Assembly (NCBI RefSeq): GCF_900111945.1
Contig: NZ_FOYO01000001.1
Location: 3,107,751-3,171,750, forward strand
Source of the DNA: Litoreibacter janthinus
Lineage (GTDB): Bacteria > Pseudomonadota > Alphaproteobacteria > Rhodobacterales > Rhodobacteraceae
Length of the DNA: 64,000 bases
Reading direction: 5' to 3'
Below the pieces are notes generated by a model. The model saw nothing but the letters and a program-made list of their open reading frames with translations. It searched no databases and was not told the DNA's origin. The position numbers and the translations under genes are program-made. Positions 41,720 to 50,602 of the stretch are shown here, one piece after another (within the stretch, counting starts at the first letter, position 1; each line of letters begins with the position of its first letter).

Positions 41720-42183
41720 AACGCGTCCGGTTGTGCGTCGCGGGCCATGTGATCCAGCACGGCGTTGACGAACTTCGCCTCTTTGCCTTCGGGAAAGAAA
41801 GCTTTGGCCACATCGACGAATTCCACGATCACCACTTTGGGGGGCGTTTTGCCTGCGACCAGTTCGGCCCCTGCCGCACGGAACAACGCGCGCAATGTCG
41901 GGTCGATGCGATCAATCGGCCACTTGGCCACCAGAGCGCGGTCGGTCATCTGGTCGATCGTGGATTGTTCCGCCACAGCGCCTTCAAGCAAGCCGCGGAA
42001 GGTGTCGATATCACCTTCGATCATCTCGTTATCGTCGATCACCTCGCCAAAGCGGTGGTCTTCAAATTGCTCACGCACTTTGTCGATGGAATGGTCGCTA
42101 TGCTCCATCTGAAACAAGGCCTGCACGGCATAGAGCCGTGCGGCGGAGCGCATAGCGCGTTTTTGGTTACCTGAGGTGGTCAT
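41716..42183 (-). CDS. nusB: transcription antitermination factor NusB
   Basis: A 155-residue all-helical RNA-binding factor of the rRNA antitermination complex (with NusE/S10 on boxA RNA). Typical features are the basic N-terminus with RSAARLYAVQALFQMEHSDH, the central IDRIDPTLRALFRAAGAELV, and the C-terminal VVIVEFVDVAKAFFPEGKEA followed by KFVNAVLDHMAR. Its ATG overlaps the ribH stop by 4 nt, the conserved ribH-nusB coupling. The 3' end overlaps the convergent methyltransferase gene by 4 nt. Confidence 0.95.
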   Translation of the reverse strand: MTTSGNQKRAMRSAARLYAVQALFQMEHSDHSIDKVREQFEDHRFGEVIDDNEMIEGDIDTFRGLLEGAVAEQSTIDQMTDRALVAKWPIDRIDPTLRALFRAAGAELVAGKTPPKVVIVEFVDVAKAFFPEGKEAKFVNAVLDHMARDAQPDAF

Positions 42184-42716
42184 GCGATCTGGAAACTCTC
42201 ATCATCGTCGTTAGAGCGCGGCAAGAATCCTACGCCCGAATTGGAAGCGCCGTATTTGCGCTGCAACGCGATGAGATGCAAGGCCGCAGCAGCCGCGCCG
42301 CCACCTTTGTTTTGATCGCTTGGGTCCGCACGAACTTCGGCCTGATTGCGGTTCTCCACAGTCAGGATCCCGTTGCCAATATTCGCGCCCTGCAAACCTA
42401 GCAGCATCAGCCCGTGTGAGCTGTCATTGCACACCGTGTCGTAATGTGTGGTTTCGCCGCGAATGATACAGCCCAGCGCGACGAAGCCGTCGAAATTGGA
42501 CTGGCGGAACGCGATACGAATAGCAGGTGGAATTTCCAGCGCGCCGGGGACGTTGATGACTTCGACCGTGGCGCCAGCCTTGTCGGCCTCGGCCTTGGCC
42601 CCTGCGATCAGATTGTCAGCGATGTCCCTGTAGTAAGGCGATACGACGATGGCGAGCTTGACCGGCTTGTCAAACTGAGGCGTGTCCATGATGTGGTGTT
42701 GCTCTGCAGTGGCCAT
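42180..42716 (-). CDS. ribH: 6,7-dimethyl-8-ribityllumazine synthase
   Basis: A 178-residue lumazine synthase that condenses 5-amino-6-ribitylaminouracil with 3,4-dihydroxy-2-butanone 4-phosphate. Conserved segments are LAIVVSPYYRDIADNLIAGA, then VINVPGALEIPPAIR. Next come DGFVALGCIIRGETTHYDTV, which contains the active-site histidine, and GNGILTVENRNQAEVRAD. The ATG at 42716 has GGAGCC upstream; ATG at 42689 (MDTPQF) is an alternative. Ribulose-phosphate-derived substrate would come from RibB, which is not encoded nearby. It is coupled to nusB by a 4-nt overlap. Confidence 0.95.
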   Translation of the reverse strand: MATAEQHHIMDTPQFDKPVKLAIVVSPYYRDIADNLIAGAKAEADKAGATVEVINVPGALEIPPAIRIAFRQSNFDGFVALGCIIRGETTHYDTVCNDSSHGLMLLGLQGANIGNGILTVENRNQAEVRADPSDQNKGGGAAAAALHLIALQRKYGASNSGVGFLPRSNDDDESFQIA

Positions 42717-42908
42717 GGTCAGGCTCCTTCGATGGGGCAAGCGCCGAAGATCAACCAGACGAAGTTCCAATACGGGGTTGGCACTCGAAATGTCAGTCTC
42801 TGGCAGCGTATAATGATTGCTGCCAATTAGAGGGTTTGACGCGCCTTGGGAAGGGTTCCGCGCAAAGTCTTTACGTGGTCGACCTGCCAGCCGGTGGTTC
42901 AAATGGCA

Positions 42909-43250
42909 TTACTTGTTGGGGTCGATAACCAAGTGCTTGTGTTTCGCAAGGGAGCGACAATATTTCGTCCAGTCGCGAAAATCTTGTGTGAACGCCACTT
43001 TGGCACCTTTTGACCTCCAATCTTCTGCCTTCTCCGAGATCAGGGGCGTCATGTCGTGACCCGCTTCGTCGGCACTGGCTTTCGCCCAGTTTAGATAAGC
43101 ACCGTTCAATCGATCACGCTTTTCCTGCGTTTCCATCATTTCCGACATCGCCTTGAAAATGCCTGCGCATTCCGCCATGGACTCGTAGATCGGCTGCCCC
43201 GCCTGGGCGGGGGTTGAGACAAGGCTCAGCGCAAGTACAAGACGTTTCAT
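42909..43250 (-). CDS. hypothetical exported protein
   Basis: A 113-residue protein with a signal peptide (MKRLVLALSLVSTPAQAG). A mature helical domain begins QPIYESMAECAGIFKAMSEM, has a second cysteine near the end (DWTKYCRSLAKHKH), and probably carries one disulfide. I do not recognise the family. GGAGG lies 8 nt before the ATG at 43250. It sits between ribE and ribH on the same strand, where ribBA is found in relatives as far as I recall. Confidence 0.65.
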   Translation of the reverse strand: MKRLVLALSLVSTPAQAGQPIYESMAECAGIFKAMSEMMETQEKRDRLNGAYLNWAKASADEAGHDMTPLISEKAEDWRSKGAKVAFTQDFRDWTKYCRSLAKHKHLVIDPNK

Positions 43251-43315
43251 CAGCGATACCTCCATCAATGTGATGGTGTTGTATCGTTTAAATTTTTGGC
43301 GAAGTTAGGGCGACG

Positions 43316-43882
43316 CTATGCTTCGAAATAGGCATCTGACGTCAAGAAACCGGCAAGACGCGCCGCCTCCGACCAATCGCGTTCGTGAGACGTGTCGCCA
43401 ATCACCAGCACACCGTCGAGGGGCAGATTGGCCTGCCGCAAGGGGGCCTGCACAGCCACGCGAATGTCGGACCAGCTTTGGGCAAAATGCGGTGCCCGAG
43501 CGGTGAAAATCTCAAGCCCTTGTGCGGCCATTGTTTGCTTCACAGCGTCGGGCGACACGGGCTGATGAACGAGCCCTGTCAGGGTTGCTTCCACCTGTGC
43601 TAGCTTCTCAGAACGCGGGGTGTCTTGCCCATCACGCATGACGCGCAATGCGTTGTTTGAAAACAAGAAACCAACGACATCACGACCAGTGGAAGCCCGC
43701 ACCGAGGCATAGGTTTTGTAAGGAAGGCCAAGTGCTTTCGCCCGCTTCACGCGGCCTTTGAGGATTTCGATCGGCAGGTTCGGGATAAGATCCGCACGCG
43801 CCTTGCCCCACGCATATTTGCGGAAGGCGAAACCGGCCTCCATTGTGGGGCCGTTGTTGTGACCGATCTTGGCAACCGACAT
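43316..43882 (-). CDS. hypothetical protein (188 aa)
   Basis: A 188-residue soluble protein starting MSVAKIGHNNGPTMEAGFAF. It has a basic segment PIEILKGRVKRAKALGLPYK followed by TYASVRASTGRDVVGFLFS, which has a helix-turn-helix-like look (LPYKTYASVRASTG). The C-terminal half contains GVLVIGDTSHERDWSEAARL. The family is unknown to me. The ATG at 43882 has AAAGAGGATAC upstream. It is the first gene downstream of ribE on this strand (84 nt). Confidence 0.65.
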   Translation of the reverse strand: MSVAKIGHNNGPTMEAGFAFRKYAWGKARADLIPNLPIEILKGRVKRAKALGLPYKTYASVRASTGRDVVGFLFSNNALRVMRDGQDTPRSEKLAQVEATLTGLVHQPVSPDAVKQTMAAQGLEIFTARAPHFAQSWSDIRVAVQAPLRQANLPLDGVLVIGDTSHERDWSEAARLAGFLTSDAYFEA

Positions 43883-43966
43883 GGCGTATCCTCTTTTTGC
43901 GTGGCGCAATCTTAGGCTTCAATTTTGCCCGTCACCAGAGGTTTTGCTACGTCGATGTCGTGCCCG

Positions 43967-44566
43967 CTAATTGCCCCATTCCTGCAATCGCGCGACGTAG
44001 CGCGCGAGTGTGTCGATCTCCAGATTGATCCGGTCGCCGACCTTCGTGTCACCCCAATTGGTGGCGACCTTCGTATGCGGAATAAAATTGACACCGAAAC
44101 GGGTGCCGTCGACCTCGTTCACCGTCAAGGACGTCCCGTTCAGCGCGACCGAGCCTTTGGGCGCAACGAACTTCGCCAAATCTTCCGGCGCGTCGAACAC
44201 AACGCGGGTGCTGTCGCCCTCGTCCGTCATGGATACAACCGTCGCCACGCCGTCAACATGACCGGAGACGATATGCCCGCCAAGCTCGTCGCCCAGCTTC
44301 AACGCTCGCTCCAGATTCAGACGGGTGCCGTCGGCCCAGTCGCCAATGTTGGTTTTGGAGACGCTTTCGGCCGAAATCTGGACATCAAACCAAGGTGTTT
44401 CATCCTGTCCGCGGTCGATCACCGTAAGACAGCACCCATTGCAGGCAATGGACGCCCCGATTTCGATCCTCTTGGGATCATAGGCGCAGGAAATGCGCGC
44501 GCGCAGGTCGCCCTCTTGCTTGAGCCGCGTGACGCGACCCACATCGGTAATGATGCCTGTAAACAT
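43967..44566 (-). CDS. ribE: riboflavin synthase alpha chain
   Basis: A 199-residue enzyme that dismutates two 6,7-dimethyl-8-ribityllumazine molecules into riboflavin and the ribitylaminopyrimidine. It has the invariant N-terminus MFTGIITDVGRV and two tandem lumazine-binding repeats. Repeat 1 has GASIACNGCCLTVIDRGQD and ends with GHIVSGHVDGVATV. Repeat 2 has GSVALNGTSLTVNEVDG and the C-terminal IDTLARYVARL. The symbol ribC is used in some genomes. It feeds from ribH and ribD in the same region, but two hypothetical genes and a capsule cluster interrupt the pathway order. Confidence 0.95.
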   Translation of the reverse strand: MFTGIITDVGRVTRLKQEGDLRARISCAYDPKRIEIGASIACNGCCLTVIDRGQDETPWFDVQISAESVSKTNIGDWADGTRLNLERALKLGDELGGHIVSGHVDGVATVVSMTDEGDSTRVVFDAPEDLAKFVAPKGSVALNGTSLTVNEVDGTRFGVNFIPHTKVATNWGDTKVGDRINLEIDTLARYVARLQEWGN

Positions 44567-44681
44567 TGGCCTGTCCCTTTCGTTGTCACCACGTGAGGTA
44601 GCGCGGTGTTTGACCTATTTGCAAGGAAATTGGGCCACAGTTCCGCCGGAATTAGGCCCTAAGCGCGCCCTACGGGCTGGG

Positions 44682-44699
44682 CATCTTGGCTGCAAGATG
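44682..44699 (+). promoter_or_regulatory. short inverted repeat before kpsS
   Basis: CATCTTG-GCTG-CAAGATG is a perfect 7-bp inverted repeat ending 34 nt before the kpsS start. It could be an operator for the capsule gene or a leader hairpin. No promoter with good spacing is obvious next to it. Confidence 0.35.
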
Positions 44700-44733
44700 T
44701 ATGAGTGTGGGTTGACCAGTTGAGGGCACGATC

Positions 44734-46023
44734 ATGACCCTGTCCGGCAAGGGCAAAACATTTCTGTTCCTGCAAGGCCCGCACGGGCCTTTCTTCTACC
44801 GCCTTGGCAAAATGCTGACGGCGGCGGGCGCGGATGTATGGCGTGTCGGCTTTAACAAGGGCGACGACGCGTTCTGGTTCTCTAACAAAAACTACATTCC
44901 ATATCTGGGCAAACCTGACGACTGGGTGCAGCGCTTTACAGAGATTGCACAGGAAAAATCTATCACGGATCTGGTGCTGTATGGCGATACCCGTCCGATC
45001 CATGCGCAAGCGATTGAGCAGGCCCGCGCCTTAGGGCTGCGTATCCACGTCTTCGAAGAAGGCTATCTGCGCCCCTATTGGGTCAGCTACGAGCGTGGCG
45101 GCGTCAACGGCCATTCGCGGTTGATGGATATGTCTGTCGCTGACATGCGCGATGCGCTTGAAGGTCTGGATCTTGATTTGCCCGACGCGCCTGCCCGCTG
45201 GGGTGACATGCGCCAGCATGTGTTCTACGGCATGGTTTACCATTACTTCGTGTTCCTGCGGAATTGGAAATACCGCAATTTCCGCCCGCACCGTGCCCTG
45301 AGTGTGACGCAGGAATTCCAGCTTTATCTGAAGCGGCTGGTCACCATGCCCTTCACTGCGATGGAGCGCGGGTTGGCAACGTTCCGTATCAAGCATGGCG
45401 GCTTCCCTTACCATCTTGCATTGCTTCAGCTAGAGCACGACTCCAGCTTTCAGATGCACTCGCCTTTCGAGACGATGACCGATTTTCTGGAGCTGGCGAT
45501 TGACGGTTTCGCAAAAGGCGCGCCGACGCATCACCATCTGGTGCTTAAGGCGCACCCGCTGGAAGACGGCCGCGTTCCCATGCGTCGCGAAATCAAACGG
45601 ATTGCGGCGGCGCACGGTGTGCCTGATCGTGTGCACTATGTGCGCGGCGGAAAGCTGGCGAGCTTGCTGAACACCGCGCGCTCTGCGGTCACGGTCAATT
45701 CCACGGCGGCGCAACAGGTGCTGTGGCGCGGTCTACCGCTGAAGGTATTCGGAGATGCGGTCTATAACAAACCTGAGTTTGTATCGACCCAGAGCCTGCC
45801 CGAGTTTTTCACCACGCCAACCCGCCCCGATAGTCGCGCCTACCGCGACTACCGCCATTACCTGCTCGAAACCTCGCAAATTCCCGGTGGGTTCTATTCG
45901 GCACGCGGGCGGCGCCAATTGCTACGGCAGGTTGTCGATATGATGCTGGCCCGCGAGGATCCGTACGACGCGCTTGTGGCTGGGACCGCTACACCACGGC
46001 AACAACTTCATGTGGTCAACTGA
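44734..46023 (+). CDS. kpsS: capsule polysaccharide export/initiation protein KpsS
   Basis: A 429-residue cytoplasmic beta-Kdo glycosyltransferase of the KpsS/LipB family. KpsS adds the first Kdo to phosphatidylglycerol in the linker of ABC-dependent capsules. Family features are FLFLQGPHGPFFYRLGKMLT at the N-terminus, LVLYGDTRPIHAQAIEQARA near residue 78 and HVFEEGYLRPYWVSYERGGV near residue 106. HLVLKAHPLEDGRVP near residue 269 and VNSTAAQQVLWRGLPLKVFG near residue 317 follow. Together with KpsC (47943) and an OPX lipoprotein (46820) it forms a minimal capsule block. kpsF/U/D/E/M/T are not in the window. Confidence 0.9.
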   Translation: MTLSGKGKTFLFLQGPHGPFFYRLGKMLTAAGADVWRVGFNKGDDAFWFSNKNYIPYLGKPDDWVQRFTEIAQEKSITDLVLYGDTRPIHAQAIEQARALGLRIHVFEEGYLRPYWVSYERGGVNGHSRLMDMSVADMRDALEGLDLDLPDAPARWGDMRQHVFYGMVYHYFVFLRNWKYRNFRPHRALSVTQEFQLYLKRLVTMPFTAMERGLATFRIKHGGFPYHLALLQLEHDSSFQMHSPFETMTDFLELAIDGFAKGAPTHHHLVLKAHPLEDGRVPMRREIKRIAAAHGVPDRVHYVRGGKLASLLNTARSAVTVNSTAAQQVLWRGLPLKVFGDAVYNKPEFVSTQSLPEFFTTPTRPDSRAYRDYRHYLLETSQIPGGFYSARGRRQLLRQVVDMMLAREDPYDALVAGTATPRQQLHVVN

Positions 46024-46026
46024 CGA

Positions 46027-46584
46027 CTACTCTAGCACCGCCTCAAGCCCGACGGAGGCGATCAATTCGTAATACCCAAAAATCACGAACAGGAAAAACA
46101 CGAACAGGATCATCTCGTGTTTGAAATGGTGCGAATGAAAGTACGCGCGATCGTGGTGGTGGATGACGTCCAGCAATTCGTCGCCAAATCGGATCGATAG
46201 AAAAGTTCCGAACCCAGACAGAACGATAACGCCCCAATAAGGGAAAGGCTGAGTCAGGATTTGATGCAGGATTTGCGTGAGAAGCGTTGTTTCGTAGTAG
46301 CTCGGCCCAAAGATCAACATGAGTACATTGGCCCCGATCGCGACGGCCCAAACCGCAACTTCTGAAACCACCATGCGAATGCCAAACAGCAGCCTCAGCG
46401 GAAAATCTAACAAAAAGCCCGCATCAGCGACAGGAGTGCACAACACGAAGAAGCTCCAGGTCAGCACGGCGGCCGCACCACCCGTGGCCACGTTATAAGT
46501 GTAGCTGAGATAACCGAAATACCCTGCCAAAAGGGCCAGAAGTAGGCAAAATTTCAACAGCACCTGTTTCTTGGGTTTGGTCAT
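46027..46584 (-). CDS. hypothetical membrane protein with histidine-rich motif
   Basis: A 185-residue protein with five hydrophobic segments: about 9-27, 35-56, 68-92, 113-128 and 158-176. Between the fourth and fifth lies a dense histidine cluster, DVIHHHDRAYFHSHHFKHEM (about residues 136-155), that could hold a metal. It has no signal peptide and no family I recognise. It lies on the opposite strand inside the capsule block, with its stop 3 nt from the kpsS stop. The His cluster loosely recalls membrane di-iron enzymes, but the spacing does not match a known motif. Confidence 0.6.
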   Translation of the reverse strand: MTKPKKQVLLKFCLLLALLAGYFGYLSYTYNVATGGAAAVLTWSFFVLCTPVADAGFLLDFPLRLLFGIRMVVSEVAVWAVAIGANVLMLIFGPSYYETTLLTQILHQILTQPFPYWGVIVLSGFGTFLSIRFGDELLDVIHHHDRAYFHSHHFKHEMILFVFFLFVIFGYYELIASVGLEAVLE

Positions 46585-46819
46585 GCGACAACCACCTTCT
46601 CAAGTTGTTCCGCCTCCCTAGTCCTCCAAGCAGGCGCGTGCCAGATCGAAACCGATCCAGCAGGACGTCGCGGAATGGGAATTTACGCGAAATCCTGCCA
46701 GTGCGACGTGCTGGCAACACTCGAATTTCCCGTCCGAGCAAAGGGCTAGCAATTCTTTAGATGTGCTATAGGGTAAAAAGAAAAATCTTGAGGCAGTCTC
46801 ATAATCGAGGAGGACACCA

Positions 46820-47956
46820 GTGAAAAACTTGGGTCCCAAAGCTACGCGAATAGTAGCTTTTACGCTTGTGGCCGTTATGGCCGCGTCCTGCGGGTTGCCG
46901 AAGTCCGGCCCCGGAAAACGTCAAATCTTCGCAGGCTCTGTGCAAAAGCAGGGCGATGCATTCATCGTGGCGGTGAACAGCCGCGTCACGCAGGCCACTT
47001 CAGTGCAACCTGTGCTGGGTTTCAGCGACGCATTCTTGAACGCCGGCGTCGTCGGCTCCGACATCATCCGCCCTGGCGACACCCTTGGTCTCGCGATCTG
47101 GGAGAACGTGGATGACGGCCTTCTGGCACCCGAAGGTGCCAACGCGACTGACCTGAATGAAGTGCAGGTCGATGGCGCGGGCTTTATCTTCGTGCCCTAT
47201 GCTGGACGTATCAAAGCCGCTGGCAACACACCCGAAGCACTGCGCCGTATCATTACCGGCAAGCTCGACACCCAAACCCCAGACCCGCAGGTCATCGTGC
47301 GCCGTGTGGCTGGCGATGGTGCGACGGTGTCTCTCGTTGGCGGTATCGGTCAGCAGGGCTTGTTCGCGATTGAACGCCCGACGCGCACGCTGTCCTCGAT
47401 GATTGCCCGCGCGGGAGGCATCTCGATTCAGCCAGAGGTTGCCCAGATCACCGTGATCCGCGGCAAGGAGCGCTCAAAAATCTGGTTTGAAGACCTGTAC
47501 TCCAATCCCAAGTTCGATATCGCCCTGCGCCCCAACGACCGTATCCTGGTCGAAGAGGATAGCCGCGCCTTTACCGTGTTGGGCGCCACCGGTGCGCAAA
47601 ACCGTATCGAGTTTGTGACCCAAACCTTGTCCGCCATCGAAGCCATTGCGCAAGTGGGCGGTCTGAATTCGAACCTCGCAGACCCAACTGGCGTTTTTGT
47701 GTTTCGCAACGAGCCCGCCGAGATCGCCAATTCGGTGCTTGGCCGGTCCGACCTGCAAGGCACCCAGAGGTTTGCCTACGTTCTGGACCTGACCCAACCC
47801 ACGGGCATGTTCGAGGCGCGTGACTTCGTGATCCGCGACGGTGATACGGTCTACGTGACCGAAGCCCCGTTCGTGACATGGAACAAAACAATCTCGGCGC
47901 TGACCGGCTCGCTTCAATCGGTCAACGCTCTCTCGAGTCTCGGTGGCTCTAACTAA
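46820..47956 (+). CDS. polysaccharide export outer-membrane lipoprotein (OPX, Wza/KpsD type)
   Basis: A 378-residue lipoprotein starting at GTG 46820 with GAGGAGGAC in front. The signal ends MAASC (Cys24). The poly_export/SLBB core begins IIRPGDTLGLAIWENVDDGL near residue 80. VDGAGFIFVPYAGRIKAAGN near residue 117 follows, with two SLBB-like repeats (VSLVGGIGQQGLFAIERPTR and FTVLGATGAQNRIEFV). It would form the outer-membrane exit channel for the capsule made by KpsC/KpsS. The C-terminus is short, without an obvious amphipathic Wza helix. The kpsC frame starts within its last codons. Confidence 0.88.
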   Translation: MKNLGPKATRIVAFTLVAVMAASCGLPKSGPGKRQIFAGSVQKQGDAFIVAVNSRVTQATSVQPVLGFSDAFLNAGVVGSDIIRPGDTLGLAIWENVDDGLLAPEGANATDLNEVQVDGAGFIFVPYAGRIKAAGNTPEALRRIITGKLDTQTPDPQVIVRRVAGDGATVSLVGGIGQQGLFAIERPTRTLSSMIARAGGISIQPEVAQITVIRGKERSKIWFEDLYSNPKFDIALRPNDRILVEEDSRAFTVLGATGAQNRIEFVTQTLSAIEAIAQVGGLNSNLADPTGVFVFRNEPAEIANSVLGRSDLQGTQRFAYVLDLTQPTGMFEARDFVIRDGDTVYVTEAPFVTWNKTISALTGSLQSVNALSSLGGSN

Positions 47957-50027
47957 AATGGAGCCATCTGGCTCGGCCACTGATGCCGCGGGCGGCCCCT
48001 CCCTCCGCCCGCGGCTTTTCTATTTCAACGGGGGCTTCTTCACCCAAACGCGCGTCCGGCGCATTCTAGAGCTTGCGGGCTACGACCTACGACTTGGCAA
48101 ACCGACACCCGATGATCTGATCGCGGTCTGGGGCAAAAGCCCGACCGCCCAACGCGGGGAAAAGATTGCCGATTATACTGAGGCGCAGCTGGTACATATC
48201 GAGGACGCATTTCTGCGGTCCTTGCGTCCCGGTCGTGACGGCGAGCCGCCCTTGGGTCTGACCGTGGACCACCAGCGGCCCTACTTCGACAGTTCAGGTC
48301 CGTCCGATCTTGAAACCCTGCTCTCCAACGATGTATTTGATGACGCGCATGAACTGTCGCGCGCCCGTGACGCCACGGCCCGCATCAAGGCGTTAAACCT
48401 TTCAAAATACAACGATTTCGACGAGAATGCCCCTGTTCCAAAGCCGGGATATGTGCTCGTGATCGACCAGACGCGCGGCGACGCATCCATCAAGCACGGT
48501 GGCGCGCGCGCGGACCATTTTCGCGAAATGCTGGCTTATGCGCAGGCAGAGCACCCGAACGCCCCTATCGTGATCAAAACGCATCCCGAGACGCAAGCGG
48601 GGCATCGGAAAGGTCATTTTTCCCTAAGCGACGCTGGCGGGCGCATTTCGTTGTATGAGCACAAAGCAAGCCCCTATGCTCTGATGGAAGGTGCGGTGGC
48701 CGTTTATACCGTCAGCTCTGGCATGGGCTTTGAGGCCATTCTGGCCGGGCACAAACCCGTCGTTTTCGGGCAGCCCTTCTATGCGGGCTGGGGCCTCAGC
48801 GATGATCGGCAACCCATTGATCGCCGTCAAAGGACCTTAACGCGGCCTCAACTCTTTGCAGGCGTCATGCTGCGCTACTGCAAATGGTACGACCCCTACC
48901 GCGACAGGCTTTGCGAGCTTGAGCAAGTAATCGACACGTTAGAGGCCCTAACCCGCGCACAAGTTCAAGACAGAAACGGCCATGTCGCCTTTGGAATGCG
49001 CCTTTGGAAACGCGGGCCGCTCCAGCAGATGTTTGGCGCGCGTCGCTTCGGGAAAGACTCCCACGTGCAGTTTATCGCCGACGCCGAAGAGGCGTTAAAA
49101 GAGGCGCGCGGCGGCTCGCTTCTGGTATGGGCGGGGCGTGAACCCGACGATTACGCCTTACGCACCTCAACACAGAAGACAAAGCTGTTGCGCGTGGAGG
49201 ACGGGTTTCTGCGGTCACGCGGGCTGGGCGCAGATCTTGTCGCCCCACTGTCTTTGGTGACCGATGACAAAGGCATCTACTATGACCCGACCCGTCCCAG
49301 TGCGCTAGAGGCCCTGATTTCGGCCAGTGGAACACTTGGAACCGCCGATCTACGCAGAGCAGAACGGCTGCGAAATGCGATCGTGAAAACAGGCGTGAGC
49401 AAATATAATTTGGGCGGGACGACGCTGGATTTCGACGCAGGCGGTCGCGAGGTTATCTTGGTGCCGGGTCAAGTCGAAGACGACGCCTCGATCCTGAAGG
49501 GCACGAAGGACATATCAACCAATGAGACGTTGCTTGCTGCCGTGCGGCGCGACTTCCCAGACGCCTTTATAATCTACAAACCGCATCCCGATGTAGAAGC
49601 GGGGCTTCGCACTGGCGCGATCCCTGCGGAGGTCGCAGATATAACTGCGTCCAGAACCGATGCTATGGCGCTGCTCTCAGTCGTGGATCGTGTCTGCACG
49701 ATGACGTCACTATTGGGGTTTGAGGCATTACTTCGTACGGTCCCTGTAACGTGTTATGGTGCACCGTTTTACGCGGGATGGGGCCTTACCGATGATCGCG
49801 GGCCGGTGCCTGCGCGGCGCGGCCCGAATGCAAGCCTAGACGGGTTGGTTCATGCCAGCTTGATCGGATATCCGCGCTATTTTGACCCCATAACGCGGCA
49901 GCCCTGCCCTGTGGAGGTCGTCGTCGAGCGCCTGACCACCGGCACCCTGCCCCGCGCAGGCCTGCGCAACCGATTGCTGGCGAAGGCCCAAGGTGCGTTG
50001 GCGGGATACGCTCATCTTTGGCGATAA
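47943..50027 (+). CDS. kpsC: capsule polysaccharide beta-Kdo transferase KpsC
   Basis: A 694-residue protein built of two related glycosyltransferase halves (about 20-330 and 345-670) that extend the poly-beta-Kdo linker of ABC-exported capsules. The duplication is visible as LVHIEDAFLRSLRPG versus LLRVEDGFLRSRGLG, as VIKTHPETQAG versus IYKPHPDVEAG, and as VFGQPFYAGWGLSDDR versus CYGAPFYAGWGLTDDR. Transcription follows the OPX gene. GTG 47943 overlaps that gene by 14 nt, and ATG 47958 would start just after its stop. Neither has a clear Shine-Dalgarno sequence. A terminator follows the stop. Confidence 0.92.
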   Translation: MALTKMEPSGSATDAAGGPSLRPRLFYFNGGFFTQTRVRRILELAGYDLRLGKPTPDDLIAVWGKSPTAQRGEKIADYTEAQLVHIEDAFLRSLRPGRDGEPPLGLTVDHQRPYFDSSGPSDLETLLSNDVFDDAHELSRARDATARIKALNLSKYNDFDENAPVPKPGYVLVIDQTRGDASIKHGGARADHFREMLAYAQAEHPNAPIVIKTHPETQAGHRKGHFSLSDAGGRISLYEHKASPYALMEGAVAVYTVSSGMGFEAILAGHKPVVFGQPFYAGWGLSDDRQPIDRRQRTLTRPQLFAGVMLRYCKWYDPYRDRLCELEQVIDTLEALTRAQVQDRNGHVAFGMRLWKRGPLQQMFGARRFGKDSHVQFIADAEEALKEARGGSLLVWAGREPDDYALRTSTQKTKLLRVEDGFLRSRGLGADLVAPLSLVTDDKGIYYDPTRPSALEALISASGTLGTADLRRAERLRNAIVKTGVSKYNLGGTTLDFDAGGREVILVPGQVEDDASILKGTKDISTNETLLAAVRRDFPDAFIIYKPHPDVEAGLRTGAIPAEVADITASRTDAMALLSVVDRVCTMTSLLGFEALLRTVPVTCYGAPFYAGWGLTDDRGPVPARRGPNASLDGLVHASLIGYPRYFDPITRQPCPVEVVVERLTTGTLPRAGLRNRLLAKAQGALAGYAHLWR

Positions 50028-50063
50028 AAAAGGCCCCCTCACCGTAAAGCGAAGGGGCTTTCT
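50028..50063 (+). terminator. terminator of the capsule operon
   Basis: AAAGGCCCCCTC and GAAGGGGCTTT pair around a 10-nt loop, with one bulge, and run into TTTCTT. It starts right after the kpsC TAA. Confidence 0.75.
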
Positions 50064-50091
50064 TGTGGTCTGGGAGGAGACCAGTCAGGAA

Positions 50092-50376
50092 TTAGTTGAC
50101 GAAACGCTCGGCTGCAGAGTCGTTGCCCAGTGCAAATTTCGCTTGAACGTCACGGCTCACATCGGTGCCACGCAGGGAGATATGCTGTTCGGCGGCGCTC
50201 TCGTTGGCCGATACGCCGACCAACAATGCTGCGTTCAAGTCACCCACTGACGTCTCAGAGACGACGCGCTCGGCGGCAGAGTCATTACCCAGAGCGAAGA
50301 AGGCTTGTGGGTTGGAAACGTCAGCGAATGCAGGTGCAGTAACGGACAGGGCGAGGATTGTGATGATGGTTTTCAT
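50092..50376 (-). CDS. small secreted protein with three 27-residue repeats
   Basis: A 94-residue protein with a signal peptide (MKTIITILALSVTAPAFA). The mature 76 residues carry FALGNDSAAER at 27-37 and again at 81-91, with a degenerate copy GVSANESAAEQ at 54-64. The repeats are therefore spaced exactly 27 residues apart. The mature chain has no cysteine and is acidic. Function and family are unknown to me. It is monocistronic, transcribed towards the capsule terminator, with an A/T-rich upstream region of 226 nt (50377-50602) in which I see nothing certain. Confidence 0.7.
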   Translation of the reverse strand: MKTIITILALSVTAPAFADVSNPQAFFALGNDSAAERVVSETSVGDLNAALLVGVSANESAAEQHISLRGTDVSRDVQAKFALGNDSAAERFVN

Positions 50377-50602
50377 TGTGTGTACTCCAGAAGGTTGTGT
50401 TGTTTTGTTTCGGCGTGTTGCCGTTTGATGAAACCAATATGAGCCCTATCGAAATGTTCCTCAATGCATATATTTCTGATTTGAATCGAACTTCTGCGCT
50501 TTTACGCACAATAAACCTTCAAGACAGACGACATGATAACGGGCGCGTGAGAACCCGCTCACGAAGTGTGAGGTCGTTGAAATAGAGGGTAAAAAATGAA
50601 GG

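Noticed and set aside
42717..42908. search for an FMN riboswitch in front of ribH or ribE/ribD
   Set aside because: No leader of sufficient length with the conserved RFN-element sequences (AGGGGYGAA-like and GATTCNGGT) was found before any rib gene in the window.
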